Part shown: positions 25,762 through 35,692 of the stretch, piece after piece | How positions within the stretch are numbered: the first letter of the stretch is position 1 | How the letters are laid out: every line of letters begins with the position of its first letter | Origin: Dongia rigui | GTDB taxonomy: Bacteria > Pseudomonadota > Alphaproteobacteria > Dongiales > Dongiaceae | Assembly: GCF_034044635.1 (NCBI RefSeq) | Contig: NZ_JAXCLX010000004.1 | Coordinates: 310,001 to 374,000 of the forward strand | Direction of reading: 5' to 3' | DNA: 64,000 nt | Program-made: the position numbers and the translations under genes | The notes under the pieces: generated by a model | Seen by the model: only the letters and a program-made list of their open reading frames with translations | Database searches by the model: none | Told to the model about the DNA's origin: nothing

Positions 25762-27081
25762 GTGTCCGGCCTTTGTCGCGAATGCGAAACATTTTTTCCC
25801 ACCCCCCACATTCCTGAGGGGGGTGCTGCAGGCCACAAATCCGGCCAGGACGCCGCAACGCCCCGCGCGCGCTGCCCCCGCTGCCGCTCGCCGCGTGTCA
25901 TCGTTCACGCCGAGCTGGAACAACTGAGCATCGGCCATGTCGATTGCGATGCCTTCTACGCGGCGGTTGAAAAGCGGGACCGGCCCGACTTGCGCGATCG
26001 GCCCGTGATCATTGGCGGCGGCCATCGCGGTGTCGTTTCGACGGCCTGCTATATCGCCCGCCTGAGTGGCGTCCGGTCGGCCATGCCTATGTTCACAGCC
26101 CGGAAATTATGCCCCGATGCGGTCGTTCTGCCGCCCGACATGGGAAAATACCGCCGCGTGGCCGGGGAGATCCGGCAATTGATGAATGCGCTGACACCGT
26201 TGGTCGAGCCGGTTTCGATCGACGAGGCCTTTCTGGACCTCTCCGGAACAGCCGCTCTGCACAAGATGAGCCCGGCCCAATCCCTCAACCACCTGACCCG
26301 CCAGATCGAGACACAGATCGGGGTCACCGTGTCGGTGGGTCTCAGCCACAACAAGTTCCTGGCAAAGCTGGCATCGGACCTCGACAAGCCGCGCGGGTTT
26401 TCGCTGATCGGACAGGCCGAAACGGCCTCGTTCCTGGCATCCCGCTCCGTCGGCATGATCTGGGGCGTGGGCAAGGTCATGCGCGAGCAGCTGGCGGGCG
26501 ACGGCATCACCACCATGGGCCAGGTCCAGCAGATGGCGCTCGAGGACCTGGCCCGCCGCTATGGCCAGATGGGCAGTCATATATGGCACCTGGCGCGCGG
26601 CCTTGACCGCCGTCGTGTCGAGCCGGACAGCGCCACCAAGAGCATCTCGGCGGAGACGACCTTCGACATCGACATCGCTGACGCCGAAGCCTTGTCGGCC
26701 GAGTTGTGGCCGCTTTGCGAAAAGGTCGCATATCGCCTGAAATCAGCGGGCCTCGCCGGGCAGGTCGTCCATCTTAAGCTGAAGACCGCTGGCTTCCGCC
26801 TGATCACACGGCAAACCCGGCTGTCGGCACCGTCGCAGCTTGCCGAAACGCTCTATCGCGCCGGACAAGCCCTGTTGCAAAAGGAAGCGACCGGCGATTG
26901 GTACCGACTGATCGGGATCGGCATGGACGCCTTGCAGGACGCGCAGGATGCCGATCCGATCGACCTTGGCGACCCGGATGCCCTGCGCCGCCGCAAGGTC
27001 GAGGAAGCCATGGACAGCGTCCGCGCCAAGCTGGGGCAGGATGCCATCATCAAGGGCCGCAGCTTGAAGCCGACCAAGTAG
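25762..27081 (+). CDS. dinB: DNA polymerase IV with N-terminal zinc-ribbon-like extension
   Basis: A 439-residue Y-family translesion polymerase. The palm begins with HVDCDAFYAAVEKRD (metal Asp), then VSTACYIARLSGVRSAMP and the catalytic SIDEAFLDLSG. Helix-hairpin-helix and little-finger domains follow. Residues 1-55 contain CREC and CPRC pairs, a likely zinc ribbon that is common in alphaproteobacterial DinB. An 8-base perfect stem (25800-25825) lies within this first part. The gene is divergent from divK and convergent with eipB. No beta-clamp motif was assigned with certainty at the C-terminus. Confidence 0.9.
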   Translation: MSGLCRECETFFPTPHIPEGGAAGHKSGQDAATPRARCPRCRSPRVIVHAELEQLSIGHVDCDAFYAAVEKRDRPDLRDRPVIIGGGHRGVVSTACYIARLSGVRSAMPMFTARKLCPDAVVLPPDMGKYRRVAGEIRQLMNALTPLVEPVSIDEAFLDLSGTAALHKMSPAQSLNHLTRQIETQIGVTVSVGLSHNKFLAKLASDLDKPRGFSLIGQAETASFLASRSVGMIWGVGKVMREQLAGDGITTMGQVQQMALEDLARRYGQMGSHIWHLARGLDRRRVEPDSATKSISAETTFDIDIADAEALSAELWPLCEKVAYRLKSAGLAGQVVHLKLKTAGFRLITRQTRLSAPSQLAETLYRAGQALLQKEATGDWYRLIGIGMDALQDAQDADPIDLGDPDALRRRKVEEAMDSVRAKLGQDAIIKGRSLKPTK

Positions 27082-27087
27082 AGCGGC

Positions 27088-27888
27088 TCAGCAGCTTTCC
27101 GGCGCCAGCGGCGTCAGTTCGTCTATGATCGCATGAACCTTGAGATCGCCGAGGGTAAAGGTCAGGCTGCCGACGACGCCGTTGCTGAAAAGGCGCATGC
27201 TCTGTTCCGTGTCGGGCACGCCCTCGGCCGAGTTGCCGATGTAAAAGGCCAGTGCCGCGGGAAAGGACCGCATGCCGTCGAGCTCGCGAAAGGCTTTGCC
27301 GGGCGATTTCCAGTTCAGGCTGCCCTGGCCCAGCGCCGTCCCGACCTCGACCGCCGCATTGCCGATCGACCCGTCAAACAAGTTGGCAAGCACATAGGCT
27401 TCGCCTGCCGCATCGCCCTTGATCAGCGCCTCCGTATGCTGCACCGGGAAGAGCGTCCCTTCGGGCAGCGTGAACTCAGCCTGCTGTGGCAAATCCGCGA
27501 CAACTTTTGCCGGACCGCTGGCGGTTTCGCGCCGCGCCTCTCCGCGCCGGCGCGCTGTTTCCTGATCGTCCGACAGTTCGCGCGTGAAATAGCGATAGCG
27601 CGTGCCGTCCTTGGCCTCCCAGCTGACCTGGCTCCAGCCAAGGCGATGAATCTGCCCGTCCTCCCCAGCCAGGGCGATCTCGGCTTTCAGATCCATGGCC
27701 CAGCCGTCGCAGACGTCCTTGATCTCGAAAGTCATCAGACCACTGCCACCGGTCATGGAACTGCCTGTCCCGAGATCTAGGGAATAGACCACCCTGTGGG
27801 GCAACAGATCGGCCTGGGCCGGCAATGCCACAACAAGGGCGATCGCCCAGACCAACCCAAACCCAGACAATTTGCGCCGGATCGACAA
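27088..27888 (-). CDS. eipB: Periplasmic envelope-integrity protein, EipB/DUF1849 family
   Basis: A 266-residue exported protein with a Sec signal peptide (hydrophobic residues 9-24, cleavage near AQA-D). After it comes LPHRVVYSLDLG, typical of DUF1849. Two cysteines are conserved: one in DVCDGWAM near residue 59 and the last residue Cys266. In Brucella EipB this pair forms a disulfide and the protein folds as a beta spiral needed for cell-envelope stability. The length is usual. It is convergent with dinB, with 6 bases between the stop codons. Confidence 0.82.
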   Translation of the reverse strand: MSIRRKLSGFGLVWAIALVVALPAQADLLPHRVVYSLDLGTGSSMTGGSGLMTFEIKDVCDGWAMDLKAEIALAGEDGQIHRLGWSQVSWEAKDGTRYRYFTRELSDDQETARRRGEARRETASGPAKVVADLPQQAEFTLPEGTLFPVQHTEALIKGDAAGEAYVLANLFDGSIGNAAVEVGTALGQGSLNWKSPGKAFRELDGMRSFPAALAFYIGNSAEGVPDTEQSMRLFSNGVVGSLTFTLGDLKVHAIIDELTPLAPESC

Positions 27889-28044
27889 AATCTTCGCCCT
27901 TTCCTGTCGTTCAGGAGGCAGTTAAAGCCGTTCCTGACAAGTATGGCATGTGCTTGTTTTGCATGATAGACGGCACCAAACAACGCCTTAACGGTCCTGG
28001 ATGATCCGCCGTATGGGCCTAACCTGAGATTTTAGGGGAAACTG

Positions 28045-29010
28045 ATGACCGCCCGGCCCAAACTGCTGATCACACGCCGCCTGCCCGATGCCGTGACCAA
28101 GCGCGTATCCGCCCATTACGAGGTCGAGCTCAATGCCGACGACCATGTCATGTCGGCGGACGAGCTGCTGACGCGCGCCCAGGGCAAGGACGCGCTGCTG
28201 GTCACGCCGGTCGACAAGATCACGCCGGAACTGGTGGAAAAGCTGCCGGCCTCGATCAAGATGATTGCCACCTTCTCGGTCGGCTTCGAGCATATCAACG
28301 TGCCGGCCCTGAAGGCCAAGGGCATCAAGGCGTCGAACACCCCGGACGTCTTGACCGATGCGACGGCCGACATTGCGCTCCTCCTCCTGCTCGGTGCCGC
28401 GCGTCGCGCTTATGAGGGTGAGCGCGCCGTGCGCGAGGGCACCTGGAAGTCCTGGTCGACCGTCTACATGCTGGGCGTTCATGCCACGGGCAAGCGCCTG
28501 GGCATCTTCGGCATGGGCCGCATCGGCCAGGCCGTCGCCAAGCGCGCCCGCGCCTTCGACATGACCATCCACTACTACAACCGCAGCCGCCTGGCCCCTG
28601 AGCTCGAGCAGGGCGCCATCTATCACAAGACGGCCGAAGACATGCTGCCGCATTGCGACTTCCTGTCCATCAACGCCCCGGGCGGGCCTGAAACGCAGCA
28701 TTGGCTCAATGCCGACCGGATCGCGAAGATGCCGGACGGCGCCATCGTCGTGAACACCGCCCGCGGTGGCCTGGTCGACGATACGGCGCTCATCGCTGCG
28801 CTGAAATCCGGCAAGCTGTTCGCGGCTGGTTTGGATGTGTTCGAGAACGAGCCCAACCTCAACCCGGCCTATCGCGAATTGTCGAACGTCTTCCTGCTGC
28901 CGCATCTTGGCAGCGCCACGATCGACACGCGCAATGCCATGGGCTTCAAGGCACTCGACAACCTCGACGCCTTCTTCGCCGGCCGGGCCCTTATCGACCC
29001 GATCGCCTGA
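28045..29010 (+). CDS. D-isomer-specific 2-hydroxyacid dehydrogenase (glyoxylate/hydroxypyruvate reductase type)
   Basis: A 321-residue NAD(P)-dependent dehydrogenase. The nucleotide-binding GIFGMGRIG is mid-protein and the catalytic residues sit in NTARGGLVDD (Arg), FENEPNL (Glu) and LPHLGSATIDTR (His). The family reduces glyoxylate, hydroxypyruvate or other 2-oxoacids. The MTARPKLLITRRLP start has AGGGGAA upstream. It stands alone between its own 5' region and a strong terminator, so context does not narrow the substrate. Confidence 0.85.
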   Translation: MTARPKLLITRRLPDAVTKRVSAHYEVELNADDHVMSADELLTRAQGKDALLVTPVDKITPELVEKLPASIKMIATFSVGFEHINVPALKAKGIKASNTPDVLTDATADIALLLLLGAARRAYEGERAVREGTWKSWSTVYMLGVHATGKRLGIFGMGRIGQAVAKRARAFDMTIHYYNRSRLAPELEQGAIYHKTAEDMLPHCDFLSINAPGGPETQHWLNADRIAKMPDGAIVVNTARGGLVDDTALIAALKSGKLFAAGLDVFENEPNLNPAYRELSNVFLLPHLGSATIDTRNAMGFKALDNLDAFFAGRALIDPIA

Positions 29011-29031
29011 CGCGCATTCTATCTCGGTGAC

Positions 29032-29063
29032 AAAACGCCCTGCATTAAGCAGGGCGTTTTTAT
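29032..29063. terminator. Bidirectional terminator
   Basis: AAAACGCCCTGC and GCAGGGCGTTTT form a perfect 12-base stem around a 5-base loop, with T runs on both sides. It separates the 2-hydroxyacid dehydrogenase from the convergent ppx gene. Confidence 0.92.
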
Positions 29064-29073
29064 TTGCGCGACA

Positions 29074-30579
29074 TCAAACGATGGCGACGGCCAGGCCAAA
29101 GGCGCGGCCGACGGCATCCAGGCGGCGCTGAATGGCTTCGCCGAACAAGGCGCCCCCGTCTTCGGGCAAATGCAATTCCAGCCGGTCGTTGCGCTTTTCG
29201 ATCGAGGTCAGATTCAGCATATGCTCGGTACCGGCGGAAAGCGCATAGGCGAGCCGCAGCGCATTGCCGACCCGCCCGGCAAATGCCTTGTCGCCCTCTT
29301 CCAATAAGCCCGTATAGGGCTGCGTATAAGACGCATCCTGGCTGCCGCCATAGCGCGCGGCGATAATCAGCGCCAGGACGATGCGCTCGGGATGTGTGAT
29401 ACCCGCAACTGGCAGACGCAAGACACGCAAGAAGGCATGTTCGGCGCGGTAGTCCGGATGCTCGCGCCAGGCGATGTCCGACAGCAGGCACGCCGCCTCC
29501 CGCAACCGGGCGCGTGCCTTGCCTTCCGAGCGGAACAAGGGCGCCAGCCAATCATCAAGGAGATCACTGACCGATCCGAACCGGCCATCAGAACCGCCCA
29601 TCTCGGCACAACCGACGAGCAGCGGATCACCCTGCTGGGCGCCGGCGTCCAGCGTGCTGAACAGATAACCCTCGCGCAATCCATAGGCCGAATAGAGCAC
29701 GCATTCGGGCTTCACGGCCTTGATCAGGCGTTCCAGCACAAGCGCACCATAGGGCAGCGTTTCGAGCCGCCGCCGCGACATGCCGACGATGTTGGCAAGC
29801 GACTTCTTGCCGAGATGCGCCAGCACATTGGCCAGTTCTTCGCTTTGGCGCCGCGTCATCCGGTACTCGTGAATGACATGCAGCGGATAATCGATCTGCT
29901 CCATGTGGATGCGGGCCAACGAGCGCCAAGCGCCACCGACTGGATAAAGCGTCTTGCCTTTGACTTCGGACAACCAGCCGAGCTTTTCCAATTGCCGGTC
30001 GATCAGGCGCTGTGCTTCATCGATATTGCCGTTGGTTGCCTCGACCAGGCGCAGTGGCCCCAAGGGCAACGTCACCTGCTCGCGAATCTTGCCTTGCTCC
30101 AGGCGCACCAATTCCAGGCTGCCGCCACCAAGGTCGCCCATCAGGCCATCGGCGTCAGGAATGCCTGCCAGCACGCCCATGGCCGACAGCTTGGCTTCAT
30201 CCTCGCCACTGACGATCTGGACTTTCCGGCCCGTCTCCTTCTCGATCTGCTGTGCAAATGACTTCCCGTCCTTCGCATCCCGCACCGCGGCCGTCGCCAG
30301 CAACACGACCGAATCGACGCCCATGGCTTCGGCCATGTTGACGAAGCGGCGGATGTTGACGATCGCTGCCTGCGTGCCATCGGGATTGAGCAACCCGTGG
30401 CGCTCAAGGCCCTTGCCCAATCCCGGCTGCGCCTTCTCATTGAAGACGGGCACCGGGCAACGCGAACGCTTATCAAAAACAACCAGACGCAGCGAGTTGG
30501 AGCCGATATCGATAACAGCAACACGCCCGGACTTGGTCGCCCGGGCGGTTGCGGTTGCCTTACGGAGAGATGCTGTCAC
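29074..30579 (-). CDS. ppx: Ppx/GppA exopolyphosphatase
   Basis: A 501-residue ASKHA-fold phosphatase. The N-terminal phosphate-binding [17 protein letters not shown] is near residue 22 and [13 protein letters not shown] near residue 148. A C-terminal all-helical domain similar to HD-type extensions follows residue 310 ([16 protein letters not shown]). It would degrade polyphosphate or pppGpp. It overlaps the end of ppk by 4 bases, so synthesis and breakdown of polyphosphate are in one operon. Confidence 0.9.
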   Translation of the reverse strand: MTASLRKATATARATKSGRVAVIDIGSNSLRLVVFDKRSRCPVPVFNEKAQPGLGKGLERHGLLNPDGTQAAIVNIRRFVNMAEAMGVDSVVLLATAAVRDAKDGKSFAQQIEKETGRKVQIVSGEDEAKLSAMGVLAGIPDADGLMGDLGGGSLELVRLEQGKIREQVTLPLGPLRLVEATNGNIDEAQRLIDRQLEKLGWLSEVKGKTLYPVGGAWRSLARIHMEQIDYPLHVIHEYRMTRRQSEELANVLAHLGKKSLANIVGMSRRRLETLPYGALVLERLIKAVKPECVLYSAYGLREGYLFSTLDAGAQQGDPLLVGCAEMGGSDGRFGSVSDLLDDWLAPLFRSEGKARARLREAACLLSDIAWREHPDYRAEHAFLRVLRLPVAGITHPERIVLALIIAARYGGSQDASYTQPYTGLLEEGDKAFAGRVGNALRLAYALSAGTEHMLNLTSIEKRNDRLELHLPEDGGALFGEAIQRRLDAVGRAFGLAVAIV

Positions 30580-32774
30580 TTATCGGCCTTCGGCAAATCC
30601 AGTTTCGAAATTTTCTTCTGCTTCTTCAGCGCCGACCCCCGGCCAGAGAGGCTTGGGTTGGTCATGAAATAGGTATGCGCGCTGAACCCGACAACGCCAT
30701 CGGCCGGCGCAAGCCGATGATAGACGCCCTCGGAATCGAGCTCCCAGCTTTGCAGATTGTCCTTCAGATTCGCCATCATGATCTGATCGAGGATCTGTTG
30801 GTGCACCGTCGGGTTCTCGATCGGCACCATGATTTCCAATCGTCGATCCATGTTGCGCGGCATCCAGTCTGCTGACGAGATGAAGAGCTTGGCGTGGCGC
30901 GACGGCAGGGCATGCCCATTACCAAAACACATGATGCGCGAATGTTCCAGGAACCGCCCGATGATGCTCTTGACCCGGATATTCTCGGATAGACCTTTGA
31001 CGCCGGGCCGCAGGCAGCAGATGCCGCGGATGATGAGCATCACCTTGACGCCCGCCTGGCTTGCCCGATAGAGGGCGTCGATGAGGCCGCCATCGACGAG
31101 CGAATTGAGCTTTACCCAGATGACACCGGTCCGCCCCGCCTTGGCATGTTCGATCTCGTCATCGATCAATTTCAGAATCGTCGTGCGCAGCGTTGTCGGC
31201 GCAAAGGCGACTTTCTCGGTCGATTGCGGCCGCGCGTAGCCGGTCATGTAGTTGAACAGCCGCGCGGCATCGTGGCAAAGCCCCGGATCGCTGGTGAAGA
31301 AGCTGAGGTCGGTATAGATCTTTGCCGTGATCGGATGATAGTTGCCGGTGCCGAAATGCACATAGGTCTTCAGCGTATTGCCTTCACGCCGCATGACCAT
31401 CGACACCTTGGCATGCGTTTTCAACGCGACAAAACCATAGACGACCTGCACGCCGGCACGCTCCAGATCTCGTGCCCAGCGGATATTGGCCGCCTCGTCG
31501 AAACGCGCTTTGAGTTCCACCAGCGCGGTAACCGATTTACCGGCTTCCGCCGCCTCGATCAGCGCCTTCACGATGGGGCTGTCATCGCTGGTCCGGTACA
31601 ATGTCTGCTTGATCGCCACCACATTGGGATCGCGTGCTGCCTGCAGGATGAACTGCACGACCACGTCGAAACTCTCATAGGGGTGATGAACGACGATGTC
31701 CTTGGTGCGAATGGCCGCGAAACAGTCGCCCCCCATCTCCCGGATGCGTTCGGGAAAGCGCGGGTTGAAGGGCTGGAATTTGAGATCAGGCCGGTCGCCG
31801 ATGATCAGCTGCGATACCGCCGCCAGACCGATGAGGCCATCCAGCACGAACACATCCTCGCGGTCGACATCGAGTTCGTCGATGACGAAGGACAGCAGGT
31901 CCTCCGGCATTTCGGCATTGACCTTGAGGCGGATCACCAGGCCACGCCGCCGGCGTTTCAGCGCCGATTCATAGTGGCGGACAAGATCTTCCGCTTCTTC
32001 CAACACCTCGATTTCGCTGTCGCGGATGAGGCGGAAATAGCCCTTGCTGATGACTTCAAAGCCCGGGAACAGCCTGTCGAGATAGAGCCCAACGACTGAT
32101 TCCAGCGTCAGGAAGCGGACATTGTAGGGGTCGCGACCCGGCAGGCGGACGAAGCGGGGCAGCAGATTGGGCAGCATGATCAGCGCCCGCATCGGCTTGC
32201 CGTCACTGATCTGGCGCAGTTCGAGCACAACGGAAAAGCCCAGATTGGGAATGAACGGAAATGGATGGGCCGGGTCGACCGCCATGGGCGTCAGCACCGG
32301 AAAAATCTGGTCCATGAAATGGTTGTCCAACCACTCCATTTCAGCGCCCGTCACCTCCGACGGCTCGACGACGGCAATGCCGTTCTCGCGGAGTTCTTCG
32401 CGCAGTTTGCGCCAATGCAGCTGCTGGGTCCGCATCAATTCGCCAGAGCGCTGGTTAATCGCTGCCAGCTGCTGGATCGGGGTCAGTCCGTCGGCGGAAA
32501 TGACATTGACATGCGCCCGCTCCTGCCCGCGCAAGCCGGCAACGCGCACCATGTAGAATTCGTCGAGGTTGTTGGCCGAAATGGAAACGAAACGAACGCG
32601 CTCGAGCAGCGGGTGGGCCTTGTTGCCCGCCTCCTGCAGCACGCGCTCATTGAAGGCCAGCCAGGAGAGTTCTCGGTTGATGAAGCGATTCAACGCATCC
32701 GGTTGATATTTCGGCTCGACCAATTGTGCATCGTCCACGGGAGGGCTTCCTGTACTTGTCCGGTCCTGTTCCAT
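30576..32774 (-). CDS. ppk1: Polyphosphate kinase 1
   Basis: A 732-residue PPK1 that makes polyphosphate from ATP. The N-domain begins at [16 protein letters not shown]. The autophosphorylated histidine is in [10 protein letters not shown], and the second catalytic histidine is in [14 protein letters not shown]-like halves lie around residues 330-710. The ATG at 32774 (MEQDRT) is preferred. An upstream in-frame start would add 25 residues of basic, non-conserved sequence. Translation is coupled to ppx downstream. Confidence 0.92.
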   Translation of the reverse strand: MEQDRTSTGSPPVDDAQLVEPKYQPDALNRFINRELSWLAFNERVLQEAGNKAHPLLERVRFVSISANNLDEFYMVRVAGLRGQERAHVNVISADGLTPIQQLAAINQRSGELMRTQQLHWRKLREELRENGIAVVEPSEVTGAEMEWLDNHFMDQIFPVLTPMAVDPAHPFPFIPNLGFSVVLELRQISDGKPMRALIMLPNLLPRFVRLPGRDPYNVRFLTLESVVGLYLDRLFPGFEVISKGYFRLIRDSEIEVLEEAEDLVRHYESALKRRRRGLVIRLKVNAEMPEDLLSFVIDELDVDREDVFVLDGLIGLAAVSQLIIGDRPDLKFQPFNPRFPERIREMGGDCFAAIRTKDIVVHHPYESFDVVVQFILQAARDPNVVAIKQTLYRTSDDSPIVKALIEAAEAGKSVTALVELKARFDEAANIRWARDLERAGVQVVYGFVALKTHAKVSMVMRREGNTLKTYVHFGTGNYHPITAKIYTDLSFFTSDPGLCHDAARLFNYMTGYARPQSTEKVAFAPTTLRTTILKLIDDEIEHAKAGRTGVIWVKLNSLVDGGLIDALYRASQAGVKVMLIIRGICCLRPGVKGLSENIRVKSIIGRFLEHSRIMCFGNGHALPSRHAKLFISSADWMPRNMDRRLEIMVPIENPTVHQQILDQIMMANLKDNLQSWELDSEGVYHRLAPADGVVGFSAHTYFMTNPSLSGRGSALKKQKKISKLDLPKADK

Positions 32775-32902
32775 ACCGCCACCCGCCCCAACGGCCCTGA
32801 AAAACCGCCGCTGGCGTCGGATGGCCACCTCGCCTACAGTATAGAACACTCGTTTGGTGGTTGGTATTCCTTATAAATCAATTACTTCAATTTGATGACA
32901 GA

Positions 32903-33427
32903 ATGAAGACATTGATCCTCATGCGGCACGCAAAATCCGCCTGGGACGCCGGTGACATCGCCGATCATGACCGCCCCTTGTCGGATCGCGGCCGTGCGAC
33001 AGCACCCCTCATGGGCCGGTGGCTGCACGAGCAGAAGATCGCCCCCGATCTGGTCATGAGCTCCACCGCCTTGCGCGCCACGGAGACGCTGGACCTGCTG
33101 CGCCCCTATCTTCCGGCCACGGTGCCGATCGAGAAGGCTGATTGCCTCTATATGGCCCTGCCGCGAGAGATGCTCGCCGCCCTGGCGAAAGTCAACGATG
33201 CAAAGGTTTCAACTATCCTGCTCATTGGCCACAATCCTGGAATCGGCAGTCTTGCACACTGGCTGTCCACGCGAGGTGAGCTGAAATACCTCGACCGCAT
33301 GCAAGACAAGTTTCCGACCGGCGCCGTTGCCGTGATCGATTTTGACATCAGCAGCTGGCGTGAGCTGGATGACCAGCAAGGGCGCCTTCGCACCTTCAAA
33401 ACCCCGAAAGACCTGGCGAAGGATTAG
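32903..33427 (+). CDS. SixA-like phosphohistidine phosphatase
   Basis: A 174-residue histidine-phosphatase-fold protein. The catalytic RHAK motif is at residues 8-11 (LILMRHAKSAWDAG) and the second histidine lies in LLIGHNPGIGSL. Short size and lack of a signal fit SixA, which dephosphorylates phosphohistidine in HPr/HPt-type proteins. It is divergent from ppk across 128 bases and overlaps the convergent CYTH-CHAD gene by 4 bases. Its placement between polyphosphate genes raises the possibility of a link to phosphohistidine or phosphate metabolism, but that is only positional. Confidence 0.85.
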   Translation: MKTLILMRHAKSAWDAGDIADHDRPLSDRGRATAPLMGRWLHEQKIAPDLVMSSTALRATETLDLLRPYLPATVPIEKADCLYMALPREMLAALAKVNDAKVSTILLIGHNPGIGSLAHWLSTRGELKYLDRMQDKFPTGAVAVIDFDISSWRELDDQQGRLRTFKTPKDLAKD

Positions 33428-34983
33428 TCCCCGCGCCAGAACTTCTTCTGGGCGCGGAAGGTCTCCCAGGTCTCCTGAAAGCCGCCGAGATCTTGTGCGA
33501 TCCTGTGCGAATGCCAGCCAAGCACGATGCCCTCCAATTGCCCCGTCTCCTGCAATGACAGGGCCCGCTGCTGACCCAGCTTGCCAATCAAATCGACCAG
33601 CAGATGCCGCCCGACAACGGCATCATTGAGCGAACCCAGGTGATCCTGGATGGCACCCAGATGCAGCAGATATTTCTCGGTTCGCTTGCTCCGATAGAGC
33701 GAGGCAAAGACCTGCGCGCCATAGCGCATTTTCTTGCCCAGCAGGCGCAGGCGATGCAGATCGACTTCCGATAGCGTCGCATGCGCCGCGCCGAGACGAA
33801 CCAGGCGCTTATGCGCGCGGCCAAGCCAGGCATCGGCGAAATCACGCACCGGAATATCGAGGCCTGACGCGCCTTCGGCATTCTGCGTCCGCCAGCCGCC
33901 GGTCAGTAGCTGCCGATAGATCTGCAGCAGCATCACCGCATAACGCGGATTTTCCAGTGCCAGATGAGCCTGATGCCGCGCCTCTGCCCGCGCCGCCTCC
34001 GCCGTCTCGAGCAAGGCACCGATCAGGCCATGGCCGCGCAGGCGCTGCTGCATCGGCACAAGCGTGTCGGCGATCAGAACGTCGAGATCGCGCGCCGGAC
34101 CGAACTGCCGCTGCAACCAACGCAGATCGATCGACATCGTGGCATGGGCGCCATCGTCAATCAGCTCGCGGAAAGCGCCGATGCCGGCACGGAAACGGCG
34201 AATGGCGACGCGAAACTGGTGGATCGCCTCATCGTCCTCGGATTGGTCGATGGCGGCTTCATTGGCGCGCAGCTGCTCCAGGCAATTGCGGGCCAGTGCG
34301 GCAAAGGCATCGGCCGCCGTGGCCTTGTGCGGCAGCGCCATCGGCGCCCCACGGACGGGCACGGCTTGCGTTCCCGCGACAAGCGCATAACCGCGTGCTG
34401 CCTTGGTGCTGAGGCCGAGGCGCGCCGGCAGATCCTCGACCAGCCTCTCGGCACAGGTGAACAGCTCGGCCGGATCACCCGCCTTCAGTTCAAGCTCGAT
34501 CTCACCGATCGGCACGCGCGCGGCGCGGGCGTTGATCGACCCCCGGTCGAAGGCCACTTCGATCTCGCTGTCGCCCCGCTTGATCAGCCAGGCCGACCGT
34601 TCGAAGCGCGTCGTGAACAGGGGCCGGATATTGTCGAAGATCCGTTCCTTCTCGAAGCGGCGGCGCAGTTTCTGATCAGCGATCGCCTCGATCTGCGGTC
34701 GCGCTGCCTTTATCTCGGCATCGAACTCGATATAGGATTGGAGACCATCGACGGTGTCGCCCGGGACTTTCAAAGTCTGGATGCGTCGCTTGCCGATCCG
34801 CCGGATGCGCAATGCCATGCCGTGGCGCTTCAGCCAGCCGTCCGGCGTGTCAAAATAAGTCGTCTCAAGTTCCTGCGACTGCGCGGCCTTTGCGGCACCG
34901 ATCAGGCGCCGCAGGGCGGTAGGCCGCAGCCCATCACCACCGTCCGGCAAAGACAGCTTCAGTTCTAGTTCCCGGTTCTTCAT
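33424..34983 (-). CDS. CYTH and CHAD domain protein
   Basis: A 519-residue two-domain protein. The CYTH domain (residues 1-205) starts with the ELELKLSLP triphosphate-tunnel motif and contains the expected charged strands (ELELKAGD). The CHAD domain (about 225-510) has histidine/arginine-rich helices such as HQFRVAIRRFRAG and HRLRLLGKKMRY. CHAD domains bind inorganic polyphosphate, and CYTH domains hydrolyse triphosphates. Its proximity to ppk-ppx supports a role in the polyphosphate module. The ATG at 34983 (MKNRELELK) is used; an alternative TTG lies 9 bases upstream. Confidence 0.9.
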   Translation of the reverse strand: MKNRELELKLSLPDGGDGLRPTALRRLIGAAKAAQSQELETTYFDTPDGWLKRHGMALRIRRIGKRRIQTLKVPGDTVDGLQSYIEFDAEIKAARPQIEAIADQKLRRRFEKERIFDNIRPLFTTRFERSAWLIKRGDSEIEVAFDRGSINARAARVPIGEIELELKAGDPAELFTCAERLVEDLPARLGLSTKAARGYALVAGTQAVPVRGAPMALPHKATAADAFAALARNCLEQLRANEAAIDQSEDDEAIHQFRVAIRRFRAGIGAFRELIDDGAHATMSIDLRWLQRQFGPARDLDVLIADTLVPMQQRLRGHGLIGALLETAEAARAEARHQAHLALENPRYAVMLLQIYRQLLTGGWRTQNAEGASGLDIPVRDFADAWLGRAHKRLVRLGAAHATLSEVDLHRLRLLGKKMRYGAQVFASLYRSKRTEKYLLHLGAIQDHLGSLNDAVVGRHLLVDLIGKLGQQRALSLQETGQLEGIVLGWHSHRIAQDLGGFQETWETFRAQKKFWRGD

Positions 34984-35192
34984 GGTCCCCAACCGTGTCC
35001 GGCGCGATCCTAATCAGGGTCTAAGCGGATAAAAAATGACGGTTTGATGACAATTTACCCATTTCAAGTCAAAAAAGACCCATGCCTTCACAACTTCGTG
35101 AGAAGCGGGCATTCCCCTTCTGGCCGTGCTGCAATCGGCCTAGGTTTTGTCTTCCACACAGCCATCACTCTGGAATCGGAGGGAAAAGCCAC

Positions 35193-35633
35193 ATGATGCG
35201 TAAGAAGCTGATGATCGGGGCCGCGGCAGTCGCCGTCGTCTTGGGAGGGATCGTCGCCCAAGTCGCCGCTGAATCGCCCCGTGAGGACGCGATGAAGGCA
35301 TTGGGCAAGAACATGAAGGTGATCAAGGAGCTGATCAGCGCCAACGGCAATGCGGCCGACGCGGCCGCTCCAGCTCAGAAGATCGCCGAGATCGCCGCAA
35401 AAATCCCCGACCTGTTCCCGCAGGGTTCCGACACGCCCGATGACGCTGCCAAGGCCGAGATCTGGCAGAACTGGGACGATTTCGTCGCCAAGGCAAAATC
35501 GCTGCAGGACGAAGCCACGATGCTGGCATCGGCTGCCGGCGGCGGCGACCTTGCAACCGTCGGGGCCCAGTTTGAAAAAGTAGGCGGCACCTGCGGCGCG
35601 TGCCACAAGCAATACCGCGAAAAGACCAACTGA
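35193..35633 (+). CDS. Cytochrome c'-type protein
   Basis: A 146-residue exported c-type cytochrome. The signal peptide has a hydrophobic core at residues 7-24 ending AAE. A four-helix-bundle-like sequence follows and the heme motif CGACHKQYREK is at the very C-terminus, as in cytochromes c'. Such proteins bind NO or CO or act in electron transfer. The start has CGGAGGG upstream, and an in-frame extension of 37 residues before it lacks a signal. It is convergent with the diheme cytochrome gene. Confidence 0.88.
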   Translation: MMRKKLMIGAAAVAVVLGGIVAQVAAESPREDAMKALGKNMKVIKELISANGNAADAAAPAQKIAEIAAKIPDLFPQGSDTPDDAAKAEIWQNWDDFVAKAKSLQDEATMLASAAGGGDLATVGAQFEKVGGTCGACHKQYREKTN

Positions 35634-35655
35634 TTTCGATCGGCTTGGCCTGAAC

Positions 35656-35692
35656 GAAAAACGGCGGCCCGCTCAGCGTGGCCGCCGTTCTC
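35656..35692. terminator. Terminator between two cytochrome genes
   Basis: ACGGCGGCC pairs with GGCCGCCGT around a 10-base loop, with GAAAAA before and TTCT after. It can end transcription from both sides. Confidence 0.8.

Noticed and set aside
25800-25825. Hairpin near the dinB start taken as a terminator
   Set aside because: No T run follows in either direction and it lies inside the conserved zinc-ribbon coding part of dinB.
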